A stretch of 64,000 nucleotides of DNA from positions 62,001 to 126,000 of the forward strand of contig NZ_VHQI01000006.1 in NCBI RefSeq assembly GCF_006517625.1, given 5' to 3'. The notes below the pieces were generated by a model. It did not search any database, had not been told where the DNA came from, and saw only the letters and a list, made by a program, of their open reading frames with translations. This stretch comes from Mixta tenebrionis (GTDB taxonomy: Bacteria > Pseudomonadota > Gammaproteobacteria > Enterobacterales > Enterobacteriaceae). Positions 34,618-43,885 of the stretch are shown piece by piece. The stretch's first letter is position 1; the number at the start of each line of letters is the position of its first letter. The position numbers and the translations under genes are program-made.

Positions 34618-35517
34618 TCACGCGGCGTACTCTTTCATTACCTGCGTTAGCCACTCCATAAATACCCTGACGCGCTGCGTCAGGTTGCGGCGGTGCGGCC
34701 AGAGCAGCGACAGCGGCAGCGGGCGGGCGCAAAAGTGGGGCAACACTTCTACCAGCTGCTGGTTTTCCAGCAGCGGCTGCACGCCGTAACGCGGCGCCTG
34801 AATAATTCCCAGCCCGGCCAGGCAGGCGTGGCGGTAAGCGGGCGTGGCGTTAACGGTCAGCGCGCCGCCGGTCTGAATAAAGTGGCTGCGCTGGCCGTCA
34901 TAATACTCAAAACCTGCCGCAGGGGCGCCCAGCTGCTGGCTGTAATGCACCATCGCATGCTGCGACAGATCCTCCAGCCTGAGCGGCATCCCGAAGCGCA
35001 TCAGATAATCGGGGCTGGCGCAGTTGACCATCGCCAGCTGGCCCAGCGAACGGCTCATCAGGCTGGCATCCTGACGCTGCCCGATACGCACCACGCAGTC
35101 AAATCCTTCACGGATAGCGTCTATCTGGCGATCGCTGCTGCTTAGCTCCAGTTCCAGGCCGGGATAGTGCTGTAAGAAATGGGGCAGCCTGGGAATAATC
35201 ATATCGGTTGCCAGCGTGACCGGCATATCTACCCGCAGACGACCGCTAAGCGTGGCTGGCTCGTTCTGAAACAGCGCGTCCATCTCATCCAGCGTCGCCA
35301 GTACGTCGCGGCAGCGTTCATAGTAAATCAGCCCGTCCTGGGTGAGCTGAACGCGACGCGTGGTGCGGTGCAGCAGGCGCGCGCCCATGCGCTCTTCCAG
35401 CGCCTGCACCTGTCGCGATACGCTGCCCTTCGGCTGGCCCAGGCTTTCCGCCGCGCGAGTAAAGCTTTCCATCTCGGCGACGGTAACGAACACCTTCATT
35501 GCGTGAATTTTATCCAT
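34618..35517 (-). CDS. yhjC: LysR-family regulator YhjC
   Basis: A 299-residue LysR-type transcription factor, exactly the E. coli YhjC length when started at ATG 35517 (MDKIHAMKVF); the frame extends to 35550 without homology. The winged HTH is at residues 1-60 (FTRAAESLGQPKGSVSRQVQ), followed by a periplasmic-binding-protein-like co-inducer domain. It is likely to control neighbouring genes or its own promoter, but the ligand and targets are not known. It is closest to the AaeR/DsdC-unrelated CrgA-type subgroup by its N-terminus, an assignment I hold loosely. Confidence 0.9.
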   Translation of the reverse strand: MDKIHAMKVFVTVAEMESFTRAAESLGQPKGSVSRQVQALEERMGARLLHRTTRRVQLTQDGLIYYERCRDVLATLDEMDALFQNEPATLSGRLRVDMPVTLATDMIIPRLPHFLQHYPGLELELSSSDRQIDAIREGFDCVVRIGQRQDASLMSRSLGQLAMVNCASPDYLMRFGMPLRLEDLSQHAMVHYSQQLGAPAAGFEYYDGQRSHFIQTGGALTVNATPAYRHACLAGLGIIQAPRYGVQPLLENQQLVEVLPHFCARPLPLSLLWPHRRNLTQRVRVFMEWLTQVMKEYAA

Positions 35518-35904
35518 CTTCAAACCCGTTTGTTGCCGTAATGGTGACAATGAGGCGCTGTGAAGCTTCTTTATTAACTAAAATTAACTCAATATGCTTG
35601 TTTTTCACCCGCTGGCAAGAGAGTTATCGATAAAAGGTTAATAAAATCACGTTAATTACCGGTAACAGTGCGCTTTCAGCGGATACAGCAGAGGAAAATC
35701 GGCGCAAAATGGCGGCGGCGGCGCTTTTAGCCGGCGGCGTCGGGGTAAAAGGGGTAGCAGAGGAGAGGCGGCGGCAGAGGGAGAAAATGCGGCAGCTGCC
35801 GGCCGCCAGCTGCGGGTATGGCTGCTGCTGACGCTTGCCGCGCTAACACCGCCGGCGCAATCAAACGTCCGGCGGTACAGGCGCCAGGCTGGCCGCCGAA
35901 GCGC
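35518..35904. other. Intergenic region between yhjC and the PhzF-family gene
   Basis: 387 bp with no gene. The left 130 bp are AT-rich and should hold the yhjC promoter. 35700-35820 is a purine-biased GC-rich stretch. ACCGCCGG (35848-35855) and CCGGCGGT (35869-35876) form an 8-bp stem past the end of the minus-strand gene at 35905, without a T-tract; it may act as its terminator. Confidence 0.4.
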
Positions 35905-36756
35905 TTAAACCGTCAGGGTACCGTCAATCAGCGTGGCGGTGCGGCCGCCGATCCAGATAGCTTCCTCGCGGAAGCGTACGCTGATGCGTCCGTCACGCCG
36001 GATAACGCTGCCCTGCCGCGCCAGATAGTCGTGCGGCCGCCCCTGCGCCGCCAGGTAGCGCGCCAGGCAGGCATTGGCGCTGCCGGTTACCGGATCTTCG
36101 GTCAGCGCGCCCTGTTCCACCAGCAGCCCGCGCACTTCCCAGGCGACCGCGCCGTCGCTGGCTGGACCAAACGGCATCAGGCCGGTAACTGACGCATCCG
36201 CCAGCAGCTGCGCCAGCCGCGGCACGTCGGGGCGTATATCCAGCACCGCCTGCGCCGAACTCATCGGCACCAGCAGCCAGCGAATACCCATATCGACAAT
36301 AGTGACCGGCTGCTGCATATCAAAAGCCTCGCTGTTGAGCGCGGCGGCGAGGCCGGGATGCTGCCACGGCGTCAGCGTCGCCTGCGGCGCAGCAAAAGCC
36401 AGTTCGCCGCTCTCGCCGATGGCGATATGCACCAGTCCGACGCCGCACTCCTGCACCAGACGGCCCGGCGTTTTCGGCCGCCGTCCCGCCTCCAGCAGCG
36501 CGTGGGCGGTGCCCAGCGTCGGATGGCCGGCGAAAGGCAGTTCGCCTTCAACGGTGAAAATGCGCACCCGATAATCGGCTGCGGGATGCCGGGGCGGCAG
36601 GACGAAGGTGGTTTCGGAAAGCTGGGTCCAGCTTGCGATGCGTTGCATCTGGGCGTCGCTCAGGCTGCTGCCGTCAAGAATCACCGCCAGTGGATTACCG
36701 CTCAGGGGCGTGGTGCTGAATACATCGACCTGCTTAAAAGGAAGCGTGGCTGCCAT
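35905..36756 (-). CDS. PhzF-family isomerase/epimerase-like protein
   Basis: A 283-residue cytoplasmic protein with the two-lobed diaminopimelate-epimerase-like PhzF fold. Motifs: VDVFSTTPLSGNPLAVI at the N-terminus, SETTFVLPP with the presumed catalytic Glu, VEGELPFAGHPTLGTAH, and EDPVTGSANACLARYL in the second lobe. It retains the acid seen in active PhzF but no phenazine genes are nearby, so it is a generic PhzF/YddE-type enzyme of unknown substrate. It is transcribed alone. Confidence 0.87.
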   Translation of the reverse strand: MAATLPFKQVDVFSTTPLSGNPLAVILDGSSLSDAQMQRIASWTQLSETTFVLPPRHPAADYRVRIFTVEGELPFAGHPTLGTAHALLEAGRRPKTPGRLVQECGVGLVHIAIGESGELAFAAPQATLTPWQHPGLAAALNSEAFDMQQPVTIVDMGIRWLLVPMSSAQAVLDIRPDVPRLAQLLADASVTGLMPFGPASDGAVAWEVRGLLVEQGALTEDPVTGSANACLARYLAAQGRPHDYLARQGSVIRRDGRISVRFREEAIWIGGRTATLIDGTLTV

Positions 36757-36883
36757 TATCGTCTCACCGTTGAGAAACAGAGATCTGATTAGTAGGCGTT
36801 CCTGCTGTTAAGGTCAATGGGGTGCCGATGAATAACGTTCAGGGCGTTTAACGCTGGCGCCGGACGCTAGCGAAGTAAAGCAG

Positions 36884-36907
36884 GGCGGCCCCCCGTAGCA
36901 GGCCGCC
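36884..36907 (-). terminator. Weak terminator after phosphoketolase gene
   Basis: GGCGGCC (36884-36890) pairs with GGCCGCC (36901-36907) over a 10-nt loop; on the minus strand the tail is CTGCTTTACTTC, only modestly T-rich. It starts 7 nt after the stop of the phosphoketolase gene. Confidence 0.4.
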
Positions 36908-36913
36908 TGCGGA

Positions 36914-39313
36914 TTACTCCGGCGCGTTGCCGCTGCCCTGCTGCGACGGCCATTTCCAGTTACGTACTTCCGGTACGTCTTCGCCATATTCGCGCACGTA
37001 GCGGTGATGTTCAGCGATTCTCTCTGCAAGATCGTCGAGAATTGAATCCGCTTTACCCTGCAGCGCGGGCACGCGCAGGATCGCCTCCTGCGCCAGATGA
37101 TAGCGATCCAGCTCGTTCATCACCGTCATATCGAACGGCGTAGTGGTAGTGCCTTCTTCCATAAAGCCGCGTACGTGGAAATTACGGTAGTTATTACGTC
37201 GATAGGTCAGCCGGTGAATCAGGCTGGGGTAGCCGTGGAAGGCGAACACGACCGGACTGTCGCTGGTAAACAGCTGGTCGAACGCCTCATCCTCCATGCC
37301 GTGCGGATGTTTATCTTTGGTTCGCAGCGCCATCAGGTCGACCACGTTTACCACGCGCACGCTCAGATCGGGCAGGTACTCACGCAGCAGATCCACCGCC
37401 GCCAGCGTCTCCATGGTGGGGACATCGCCGGCGCAGGCCATTACCACATCGGGCTGCCGGCCCGGCTGTTCATTGCCCGCCCACTCCCAGATGCCCATGC
37501 CCGCTTCGCAGTGCTTAATCGCCTGATCCATCGTCAGCCACTGCGGCTCCGGCTGTTTACCGGCAACGATCACGTTGATGCGATCCCAGGTTTTCAGGCA
37601 GTGATCGCCCACCCACAGCAGCGTATTGGCATCCGGCGGCAGATAGATACGCACAATATCCGATTTCTTATTCGCCACGTGATCGATAAAGCCGGGGTCC
37701 TGATGGCTGTAGCCGTTGTGATCCTGACGCCAGACGTGCGAGGAGAGCAGGTAGTTCAGCGAGGAAACCGGCTCGCGCCACGGCAGCTTGCGCGTTACCT
37801 TCAGCCATTTTGCGTGCTGGTTAAACATCGAGTCGATAATATGGATAAAGGCTTCGTAGCAGTTAAACAGGCCGTGACGCCCGGTAAGCAGATAACCTTC
37901 CAGCCAGCCCTGACACTGATGCTCGCTAAGGATTTCCATTACCCGGCCATCGGGCGCCAGCTGTTCGTCATAGTCGCGCACCTCTTCCATCCAGGTGCGG
38001 CTGGTAACGTCAAATACCTTGCTGAGGCGGTTAGAGGCCGTTTCATCCGGGCCGAACAGGCGAAAGTTATCTTGATTAAGCTGGAAGATGGCGCGCAGAT
38101 ACTCCCCCAGCACTTCGGTGGACTGCACCTGTTTTTCGCCTGGCGTGGCGACATCAACGGCAAAATCGCGGATATCTGGCGTCTTCAGCTCGCGCCGCAG
38201 TCGGCCGCCGTTGGCGTAGGGCGTGGCGCCCATGCGCTTAGCGCCCTGCGGCGCCAGCGCGCGCAGTTCCGGTTGCAGCCGTCCCTGCTCATCAAACAGA
38301 TCTTCCGGCTGATAGCTGCGCATCCAGTTTTCCAGAATCTGGCGATGCTCATCGTTTTCGCGACAGGAGGAAACCGGCACCTGATGCGCGCGCCAGAAAT
38401 CTTCCACTTTTTTGCCATCCACCCTTTGCGGGCCGGTCCAGCCTTTCGGGCTGCGCAGGATAATCATCGGCCAGCGCGGAATCGGCTCCGACGTTTCGCC
38501 GCGCCGCGCGCGCTGCTGATAGTCGCGGATTTTATCGCAAGCGTTATCCAGCGCCCTGGCCATCAGCTGATGCATCTTCTCTGGCTCATGGCCGCAGACG
38601 AACAGCGGCTCATAGCCGTAGCCGCTGAACAGCTGATGCAGATCTTCGTCGCTGCTGCGCCCCAGCAGCGTCGGGTTAGCGATTTTATAGCCGTTGAGGT
38701 GCAGTATTGGCAGCACCGCGCCGTCGCGCGCCGCGTTCAGGAATTTGATGCCGTGCCAGCTGGAGGCGAGCGGGCCGGTTTCCGCCTCGCCGTCGCCGAT
38801 AACGCAGGCGGCGATCAGATCGGGATAGTCAAACACCGCGCCGAAGGCGTGCGACAGCGAATAGCCCAGCTCGCCGCCTTCGTTAATCGAGCCTGGAGTT
38901 TCCGGCGCGGCGTGGCTGGGAATGCCGCCGGGAAAAGAGAACTGCTTAAATAGCCGCTGCATTCCCTGCGCATCTTCGCTGATATCGGGATAGATTTCGC
39001 TGTAGCTGCCCTCCAGCCAGGTATTGGCAACCATCCCCGGCCCGCCGTGTCCGGGGCCGCAGATATAGATCATATCGAGATCGCGCTGGCGGATAATGCG
39101 GTTGAGGTGCGCATAGATAAAATTAAGCCCTGGCGTGGTGCCCCAGTGCCCCAGCAGGCGCGGCTTGATATGTTCTGCTGTTAGCGGCTCGCGCAGCAGC
39201 GGGTTATCCATCAGATAAATTTGCCCGACCGACAGATAGTTGGCGGCGCGCCAGTAGCGATCGAGCAGGGCGAATTCTTCGGCGGCGTTCGTTGTTGACG
39301 TTGGGAGCGTCAT
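36914..39313 (-). CDS. xfp: Xylulose-5-phosphate/fructose-6-phosphate phosphoketolase
   Basis: A 799-residue thiamine-diphosphate enzyme that cleaves xylulose-5-P (or fructose-6-P) with phosphate to acetyl-phosphate plus glyceraldehyde-3-P (or erythrose-4-P). Family hallmarks: [57 protein letters not shown], the ThDP-binding [11 protein letters not shown] and later [14 protein letters not shown]. Full family length. AGGAGGGG precedes the ATG. Phosphoketolase is not universal in enterobacteria; here it can route pentose phosphate to acetate/acetyl-CoA without pyruvate. Next to mqo, but with its own leader, so probably a separate unit. Confidence 0.95.
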   Translation of the reverse strand: MTLPTSTTNAAEEFALLDRYWRAANYLSVGQIYLMDNPLLREPLTAEHIKPRLLGHWGTTPGLNFIYAHLNRIIRQRDLDMIYICGPGHGGPGMVANTWLEGSYSEIYPDISEDAQGMQRLFKQFSFPGGIPSHAAPETPGSINEGGELGYSLSHAFGAVFDYPDLIAACVIGDGEAETGPLASSWHGIKFLNAARDGAVLPILHLNGYKIANPTLLGRSSDEDLHQLFSGYGYEPLFVCGHEPEKMHQLMARALDNACDKIRDYQQRARRGETSEPIPRWPMIILRSPKGWTGPQRVDGKKVEDFWRAHQVPVSSCRENDEHRQILENWMRSYQPEDLFDEQGRLQPELRALAPQGAKRMGATPYANGGRLRRELKTPDIRDFAVDVATPGEKQVQSTEVLGEYLRAIFQLNQDNFRLFGPDETASNRLSKVFDVTSRTWMEEVRDYDEQLAPDGRVMEILSEHQCQGWLEGYLLTGRHGLFNCYEAFIHIIDSMFNQHAKWLKVTRKLPWREPVSSLNYLLSSHVWRQDHNGYSHQDPGFIDHVANKKSDIVRIYLPPDANTLLWVGDHCLKTWDRINVIVAGKQPEPQWLTMDQAIKHCEAGMGIWEWAGNEQPGRQPDVVMACAGDVPTMETLAAVDLLREYLPDLSVRVVNVVDLMALRTKDKHPHGMEDEAFDQLFTSDSPVVFAFHGYPSLIHRLTYRRNNYRNFHVRGFMEEGTTTTPFDMTVMNELDRYHLAQEAILRVPALQGKADSILDDLAERIAEHHRYVREYGEDVPEVRNWKWPSQQGSGNAPE

Positions 39314-39469
39314 GTTTCCCCTCCTGTGACAGCAATCACAACTACGGGACCAGCCCGCAACGGAATTTATTACTCCTTAAACCTAATAGAAGAATGCCCT
39401 ATCAGCCAAAAAAGCGGCGCTTTTAGGGATTTTTACCTGGAACTGCTGCGGAGGGGACGCTGCGCTAAT

Positions 39470-39492
39470 AAAAAGAGCGGCATCGCTGCCGC
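39470..39492 (-). terminator. Intrinsic terminator after mqo
   Basis: GCGGCA (39477-39482) and TGCCGC (39487-39492) form a short stem with a 4-nt loop; on the minus strand it is followed by TCTTTTTATTAG. It lies 25 nt after the mqo stop. Confidence 0.65.
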
Positions 39493-39516
39493 CCTGAGGG
39501 GATAGTGCTGAGACGC

Positions 39517-41121
39517 CTATTTGCCCATTACGGCGGCGGTATGCGTCGGCTCGTCGTTGGCGGCCGCCGGCGTCATCGGCGTGTAGTCCAGCTGCAGAAT
39601 GCGGCTGGTTTCCGCCAGTTCACGCTCGGTCGCGCTGATATTGCCGTTCAGCTTCTGGCCGAGCGAAGGAATCAGCTCTTTCAGCTTCGCCTGCCATTCC
39701 GGCGTGGCGAATTTTTCCTTAAACGCTTTTTGCAGCAGGTTCAGCATAATCGGCGCGGCGGTCGAGGCGCCCGGCGAAGCGCCCAGCAGCGCGGAAACGG
39801 AACCGTCCTGCGAGACGATCACCTCGGTGCCCAGCTGCAGCACGCCGCCTTTTTTGGCGTCTTTTTTGATGATCTGTACGCGCTGGCCTGCCTGCACCAG
39901 ACGCCAGTCCTCTTTTTTCGCCTGCGGGAAATAAGCCTGCAGCGCTGCATAGCGATCGTTGTCGCTCAGCATCAGCTGGCTGAGCAGATATTTCACCAGG
40001 TTGAAGTTGTCTTTACCTACGCAGAGCATCGGCAGCAGATTGCTGGGGGTGATAGATCCGAACATATCCCACAGCGAGCCCTGCTTGAGGAATTTGGTGG
40101 AGAAGGTGGCGAACGGTCCGAACAGCAGCACCGGCTTGCCGTCCAGCACGCGGGTGTCGAGGTGCGGCACCGACATCGGCGGCGCGCCGACGGAAGCTTT
40201 TCCATACGCTTTCGCCAAATGGCGTTTCACTACTTCCGGGTTTTCGGCTACCAGGAAAGAGCCGCCCACCGGGAAACCGGCATAGTTTTTCGCTTCCGGA
40301 ATACCGGTTTTTTGCAGCAGCGGCAGCGCCGCGCCGCCCGCGCCGATAAACAGATATTTCGCGTTAACGGTTTTCAGCGCGCTGCCGTTCGTCAGATCGG
40401 CCAGCGTGATCTGCCAGCTGCCGCTTTCGTTACGCTGAATTGCACGCACTTCGTGACCGGTGCGCAGCCTAAAGCCGGGCTTTTTGCTCAGCGCAGCTAC
40501 CAGCTGACGCGTAATCTCACCGAAGTTTACGTCGGTGCCGATGTTAATGCGCGTTGCGGCGACGCGCTGCTGCGGATCGCGTCCGGCCATCATCGCCGGC
40601 GCCCATTTGGCAATCTGCTCGCGATCTTCTGAGTACTCCATGCCGCGGAACAGGGTGCTTTTTTGCAGCGCTTCATAGCGTCGGCGCAGGAAACTGATAT
40701 TGTCGTCGCCCCAGACAAAGCTCATATGCGGAGTGGTGTTGATAAAGCTGCGCGGATTGCGCAGGGTGCCTTTCTGCACCAGGGACGCCCAGAAACGGCG
40801 GGAGACCTGAAAGGATTCGTTGATCTCAACGGCTTTACTGATATCGATCGCGCCGTTTTTTTCCGGCGTATAGTTCATTTCTGCCAGCGCGGAGTGACCA
40901 GTACCGGCGTTATTCCAGCCGTTTGAGCTTTCTTCCGCCACTTTTCCCTGGCGCTCTACCATCTCGATAGTCCAGTCCGGCTCCAGCTCCTGAAGATAAG
41001 TGCCCAGCGTGGCACTCATGATCCCTCCGCCGATGAGCAGTACATCGACGTCCTTTTCCCCTTCTGCAGCTGCATGCCTGCCATTCACAGACAGCGTTGA
41101 AGGTAATGCTGATTTACGCAT
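39517..41121 (-). CDS. mqo: Malate:quinone oxidoreductase
   Basis: A 534-residue FAD-dependent peripheral membrane enzyme that oxidises malate to oxaloacetate and passes electrons to quinone (TCA cycle and respiratory chain). The Rossmann motif [15 protein letters not shown] is at residues 26-40, followed by [20 protein letters not shown], a conserved Mqo block, and [17 protein letters not shown]. coli Mqo is 548 residues. The N-terminal 20 residues are hydrophilic and there is no signal peptide. A GGAG lies 10 nt before the ATG. Upstream lies a 357-bp region that also holds terminators of the adjacent operon. Confidence 0.96.
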   Translation of the reverse strand: MRKSALPSTLSVNGRHAAAEGEKDVDVLLIGGGIMSATLGTYLQELEPDWTIEMVERQGKVAEESSNGWNNAGTGHSALAEMNYTPEKNGAIDISKAVEINESFQVSRRFWASLVQKGTLRNPRSFINTTPHMSFVWGDDNISFLRRRYEALQKSTLFRGMEYSEDREQIAKWAPAMMAGRDPQQRVAATRINIGTDVNFGEITRQLVAALSKKPGFRLRTGHEVRAIQRNESGSWQITLADLTNGSALKTVNAKYLFIGAGGAALPLLQKTGIPEAKNYAGFPVGGSFLVAENPEVVKRHLAKAYGKASVGAPPMSVPHLDTRVLDGKPVLLFGPFATFSTKFLKQGSLWDMFGSITPSNLLPMLCVGKDNFNLVKYLLSQLMLSDNDRYAALQAYFPQAKKEDWRLVQAGQRVQIIKKDAKKGGVLQLGTEVIVSQDGSVSALLGASPGASTAAPIMLNLLQKAFKEKFATPEWQAKLKELIPSLGQKLNGNISATERELAETSRILQLDYTPMTPAAANDEPTHTAAVMGK

Positions 41122-41312
41122 GAGGCGACATCTCCGTCCGTTGATGACTCAACGGTAATTGCAGGTGAAAGAGACCGTCTTCTTTCAGGCGGGTTACCCT
41201 CTTTCCATAAACATCTGAAATAAACCCGGTATAACCATACTAAAAATGCAGGTTAACTGCACGTTATATGTACCGCATGAAATATAACATTTTCGCAATA
41301 AAATTGAATAAA

Positions 41313-41350
41313 TTGTTTAAAAATTAAAAGCTGGTTAAGTTTTAACCAGC
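41313..41350 (-). terminator. Terminator upstream of mqo (minus strand)
   Basis: GCTGGTTAA (41330-41338), 3-nt loop, TTAACCAGC (41342-41350): a perfect 9-bp stem. On the minus strand it is followed by TTTTAATTTTT. It would stop transcription arriving from the two BOF genes. Confidence 0.55.
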
Positions 41351-41430
41351 ATAATGAGATGTAGCTCACAGGACGTATGTTAAAGATGTTAAGAGAGTGT
41401 AGGGCTTACTACAGCAGGAATAGCAGGTAA

Positions 41431-41462
41431 GCGTTCCCTTACTTTGGCCTCTAAGGGAACGC
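41431..41462 (-). terminator. Hairpin just after the distal BOF gene
   Basis: A perfect 11-bp stem, GCGTTCCCTTA (41431-41441) with TAAGGGAACGC (41452-41462), and a 10-nt loop, 17 nt beyond the stop of the gene at 41479. The T-tract is poor, so it may protect the 3' end or act together with the next hairpin. Confidence 0.45.
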
Positions 41463-41478
41463 GAAACAGGCGGGGAAA

Positions 41479-41874
41479 TTACAGCAGGTAGAGCTTTTCG
41501 ACTTTCACCAGTACGCGCTTGTTATGATGACTTACGGTACCTGTTACCGCGATTAAATCATCAGGTTTGACCTGCTGGCCTCGCCAGACATCATCGTCGA
41601 TCTGCAGCTGCGCCGTGCCCGATCGATCGCGCAGCTGCCAGGTTTTAGCGCCGCTCTGGCGGATAATATTACCCTGTAGCGTGACCGTATCGCCGCTGGC
41701 AAGCTGCGGAAGCTGCTGCGCGGCGGTGATCTGCTGGTTATCGGTCACGGCGCGGTAGCCGCTCTTTTGATCTGCCGGCGGCGGCGCGCTGCCGTGCGGA
41801 TTAAAACCGCCGTCGGCGGCGAAAAGCGGGGCGGTAAGCAGAACCGCCAGCGCAAGCGTCAGCATTTTCTTCAT
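41479..41874 (-). CDS. Periplasmic BOF-fold protein, YgiW/YdeI family (distal copy)
   Basis: A 131-residue secreted protein. The signal peptide ends at PLFAAD; the mature part is a single bacterial OB-fold (BOF): VTLQGNIIRQSGAKTWQLRD, then LIAVTGTVSHHNKRVLVKVE. Family members (YgiW/VisP, YdeI) are periplasmic stress proteins; VisP binds peptidoglycan in Salmonella. GGAGG lies 5 nt before the ATG. It is the second gene of a tandem pair 48 nt apart. The paralogues share layout but differ in sequence, so the duplication is old. Confidence 0.85.
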   Translation of the reverse strand: MKKMLTLALAVLLTAPLFAADGGFNPHGSAPPPADQKSGYRAVTDNQQITAAQQLPQLASGDTVTLQGNIIRQSGAKTWQLRDRSGTAQLQIDDDVWRGQQVKPDDLIAVTGTVSHHNKRVLVKVEKLYLL

Positions 41875-41922
41875 CTTCGCCTCCCATGCTCTCCGCCGGT
41901 TGGACGGAGAGCAGGTGTTTAC

Positions 41923-42318
41923 TCAGGGTACGCCCAGCTGTTCAACGTCAATCCAGCGGCGTTTACCATCGTGGCGCAGGCGGCCGTTCAACCGCACCTG
42001 ATCTTCGGCGTCGTAGGTTTTTCCGTCAAATACCTTTTTCGGGATCACCAGATCGATATTATCTTTCGCCCGATCGCGTAGCTGATAGCTCTGCTCGCCT
42101 TTTTGCCTGACGATATAGCCTTCCAGCGTGACCCAGGCGCCGTCGCGCATGGTTTTCACCTGGCTAATGGGCGGGGAGGTGGTGTCTTCGGTGCCTTTAT
42201 AGCCGCTGTCCTGGTTACGCGGCGGCGTTTCGCCGCTTTTATAACCGCCCGCGTCTTCGGCAAACACGGGCAGCGTAAACAGAGCGATCAGCGCGGCAAC
42301 GGTAAATTTTTTAACCAT
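41923..42318 (-). CDS. Periplasmic BOF-fold protein, YgiW/YdeI family (proximal copy)
   Basis: A 131-residue secreted protein with a signal peptide ending at PVFAED and a Gly/Pro-rich linker (GGYKSGETPPRNQDSGY), followed by the BOF domain: WVTLEGYIVRQKGEQSYQLR and VRLNGRLRHDGKRRWIDVE. AAGGAG gives a strong SD. It leads the two-gene unit with the paralogue at 41479-41874. Expected to be an envelope stress protein; a more exact role is not visible. Confidence 0.87.
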   Translation of the reverse strand: MVKKFTVAALIALFTLPVFAEDAGGYKSGETPPRNQDSGYKGTEDTTSPPISQVKTMRDGAWVTLEGYIVRQKGEQSYQLRDRAKDNIDLVIPKKVFDGKTYDAEDQVRLNGRLRHDGKRRWIDVEQLGVP

Positions 42319-42500
42319 AGCTTCTCCTTAATAATGGTCCTTTCAGGCCGGTACACCGGGCCTTATCCGTTAATAAGCCTGGCACAGACTGATTAAGTTG
42401 TGCGGATTCGCAGCAAAAGGGCGCGGATTAGTCGCTACAGGCTGGGCGGCGGCGCTATCAGGTTGCCTGACAATATGAAAACAGGCCGTACGCGCAGAGG

Positions 42501-42743
42501 TTATACCTGCCCGAAGCGGCGCCAGAGAAAGCGGATGATAAAAAACTCAATGATGCCCAACAGTAGAAACCACAGGCAGAGAACAATGGTATAGAGCTGG
42601 CCCAGATCGCTGAAGTGGAACAGCGACATCAGACGGGCCGAAAGCTGCGGGCCGAGCGCGGGCGCGGGCAGCAGCAGCGCGGAGAGAAAGCCCAGCAGTA
42701 AAATACTCAACGGCGCCAGCCAGTTTTCGAAGGTAGATTTCAT
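42501..42743 (-). CDS. Small inner-membrane protein, two predicted helices
   Basis: An 80-residue protein starting at ATG 42743 (MKSTFENWLAPLSILLLG). Two hydrophobic segments, about residues 8-30 and 44-70, and a basic C-terminus (RFLWRRFGQV) predict an inner-membrane protein with cytoplasmic ends. The SD is weak; a TTG at 42788 would add 15 residues. No family recognised. The neighbours give no clue. Confidence 0.6.
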   Translation of the reverse strand: MKSTFENWLAPLSILLLGFLSALLLPAPALGPQLSARLMSLFHFSDLGQLYTIVLCLWFLLLGIIEFFIIRFLWRRFGQV

Positions 42744-43374
42744 AATGGTTAAAAAATAGTAACAAAGCAGAGGGCCATTCTCCGGCAATTGGCGCGTCGG
42801 TTCAACGCTTCGCGCCGCAAAGCCTGAGAGAACGTTATTTCACGATATAAATTAATAGCAGGGGCTAAGTAATAAATATGTGTAAAGCAAATTCCGTGCA
42901 CGCTTTGTTAAAAAATACTTTTGGGCAATGACGGATGATGCCTCATTGAGCACCGGGGGCGTCCTGTTTTACCTGAAGAGGCCGCAAATTTTTTAAGTGA
43001 GTATGCCGCCGCGCTAAAGGTCGATATGACCATTTCCATTTCAACCAATATTTTCCGCGCGAAGGCGTACCGTTCCTTCCTGCCAGACGCTATCCTGCCC
43101 GCCTTTATGCGCACAGCACATCACGCGCCGCAGCCGCTAACCGTAGCGATGTTAATCGCCAGCGCTGCAGCGGGGCGCTCAGGCGACTACGTTTTTTCTG
43201 CGCCGCTAACATATCCAATAAAAAAACCGCCCGGTAAGCCAGGTTTAACCAGATGATTTTAAAAGTAAAGTTTCCTGTACTCTTCCCGTTTTGAACGGAA
43301 GCAGGCGATTAACCGCTGTTTAAGAATAAATTTTCATAAATGTGCGAAATTTTGTGATCTACCTCAAGAAAATA
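42744..43374. other. Long intergenic region before the azuC-like gene
   Basis: About 630 bp without a supported gene. A 76-codon frame at 43026-43256 has an AAAGG before its ATG, but its composition is not protein-like and it shows no domain; a 68-codon minus frame at 42908-43114 is no better. An A7 run at about 43220 follows no clear hairpin. The last 25 bp hold the CRP-like site described with the azuC promoter. Confidence 0.4.
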
Positions 43375-43403
43375 TTGAAGCTGGCAGCGACGCTGGTTAT
43401 AAT
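43353..43403 (+). promoter_or_regulatory. Sigma70 promoter with CRP-like site upstream of the azuC-like gene
   Basis: TTGAAG (43375-43380), 17 nt, TATAAT (43398-43403) is a near-ideal sigma70 promoter. Just upstream, TGTGATCTACCTCAAG (43353-43368) carries a full CRP left half-site (TGTGA) and a partial right half. The centre would be close to -50 relative to a start near 43410. CRP repression of azuC is known in E. coli. Confidence 0.7.
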
Positions 43404-43445
43404 TTTTGTTGTAATTTTCAACAAAATTTTAGCAGGTCATCGATT

Positions 43446-43523
43446 ATGAAAAAGTTTTTCCGGTATGTATTTCATGCTTACGTTGAAGCCTTTAAGCATG
43501 TGCCGCCGGGCGCGCTGAACTAA
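43446..43523 (+). CDS. azuC: AzuC-like 25-residue small protein
   Basis: The reading MKKFFRYVFHAYVEAFKH then VPPGALN resembles E. coli AzuC (28 residues), which has the same lysine-rich start, aromatic middle and FKxVPPG ending (from memory). AzuC is an amphipathic, membrane-associated protein reported to bind the glycerol-3-phosphate dehydrogenase GlpD, and its transcript (AzuCR) also works as a base-pairing RNA. Support here: a strong promoter 43 nt upstream, AGCAGG 9 nt before the ATG, and family-like C-terminal residues. Whether the RNA function is retained cannot be judged. Far below ordinary ORF size limits. Confidence 0.72.
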   Translation: MKKFFRYVFHAYVEAFKHVPPGALN

Positions 43524-43885
43524 CGGCGCTGCCGACAGCAAACCCTCGATAACCGCGGCCAGGGAACGCCGATGGTTATCAAACTCCTGTTATTCTCCTG
43601 CTTCATCCTCTTTTTTCCCAACGCTGATGTTTATTACAGCTGCGCGCAGACGTTCAGAGTACGAGTGCGGGCTGCTGACGAGCCGTTGCTAACCATCTTG
43701 TCCGGCACGCCGGCAAAACAGCGGTGCCGGGCCGCCTGCGCTGTCACTCTCTTTTTCTCCTAAATAGCTATTGTTGATAGCCGCCGCACAGTTTTGTCAC
43801 TCTGCCCGCCCGATGGCCCGGCAGGTAAGGCGAAGCGCCATTTAGCACCTAAACTTAGCGGGTATCCTTACTCTGAGGGCAGCTG
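43524..43885 (+). other. Downstream region of the azuC-like transcript
   Basis: 362 bp without a firm gene. GATAACC (43548-43554) pairs with GGTTATC (43574-43580), enclosing AGGGAA and an ATG at 43572. The 63-codon frame from that ATG (43572-43763, hydrophobic start MVIKLLLFSCFILFF) has a plausible SD but an odd Arg/Ala-rich remainder, so it is only a weak small-protein candidate. It could equally be the base-pairing 3' part of an AzuCR-like RNA. Confidence 0.35.

Larger units (their letters stand above)
41122..41478 (-). promoter_or_regulatory. mqo upstream region
   Basis: 357 bp, AT-rich, with no gene. It must contain the mqo promoter. Its right part carries the two hairpins listed next, which end the BOF-protein operon before mqo. 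Confidence 0.5.

Noticed and set aside
37097-38953. 618-codon plus-strand frame
   Set aside because: Antisense to the phosphoketolase gene; His/Arg/Gln-rich with no domain.
39505-40632. 375-codon plus-strand frame
   Set aside because: Antisense to mqo; low-complexity Arg/Gln composition.
43026-43256. 76-codon frame upstream of the azuC-like gene
   Set aside because: Passable SD but no protein-like pattern; kept only as a note in the intergenic entry.
43220-43260. A-run as minus-strand terminator
   Set aside because: No stable stem adjoins the A7 run, and no minus-strand gene ends nearby.
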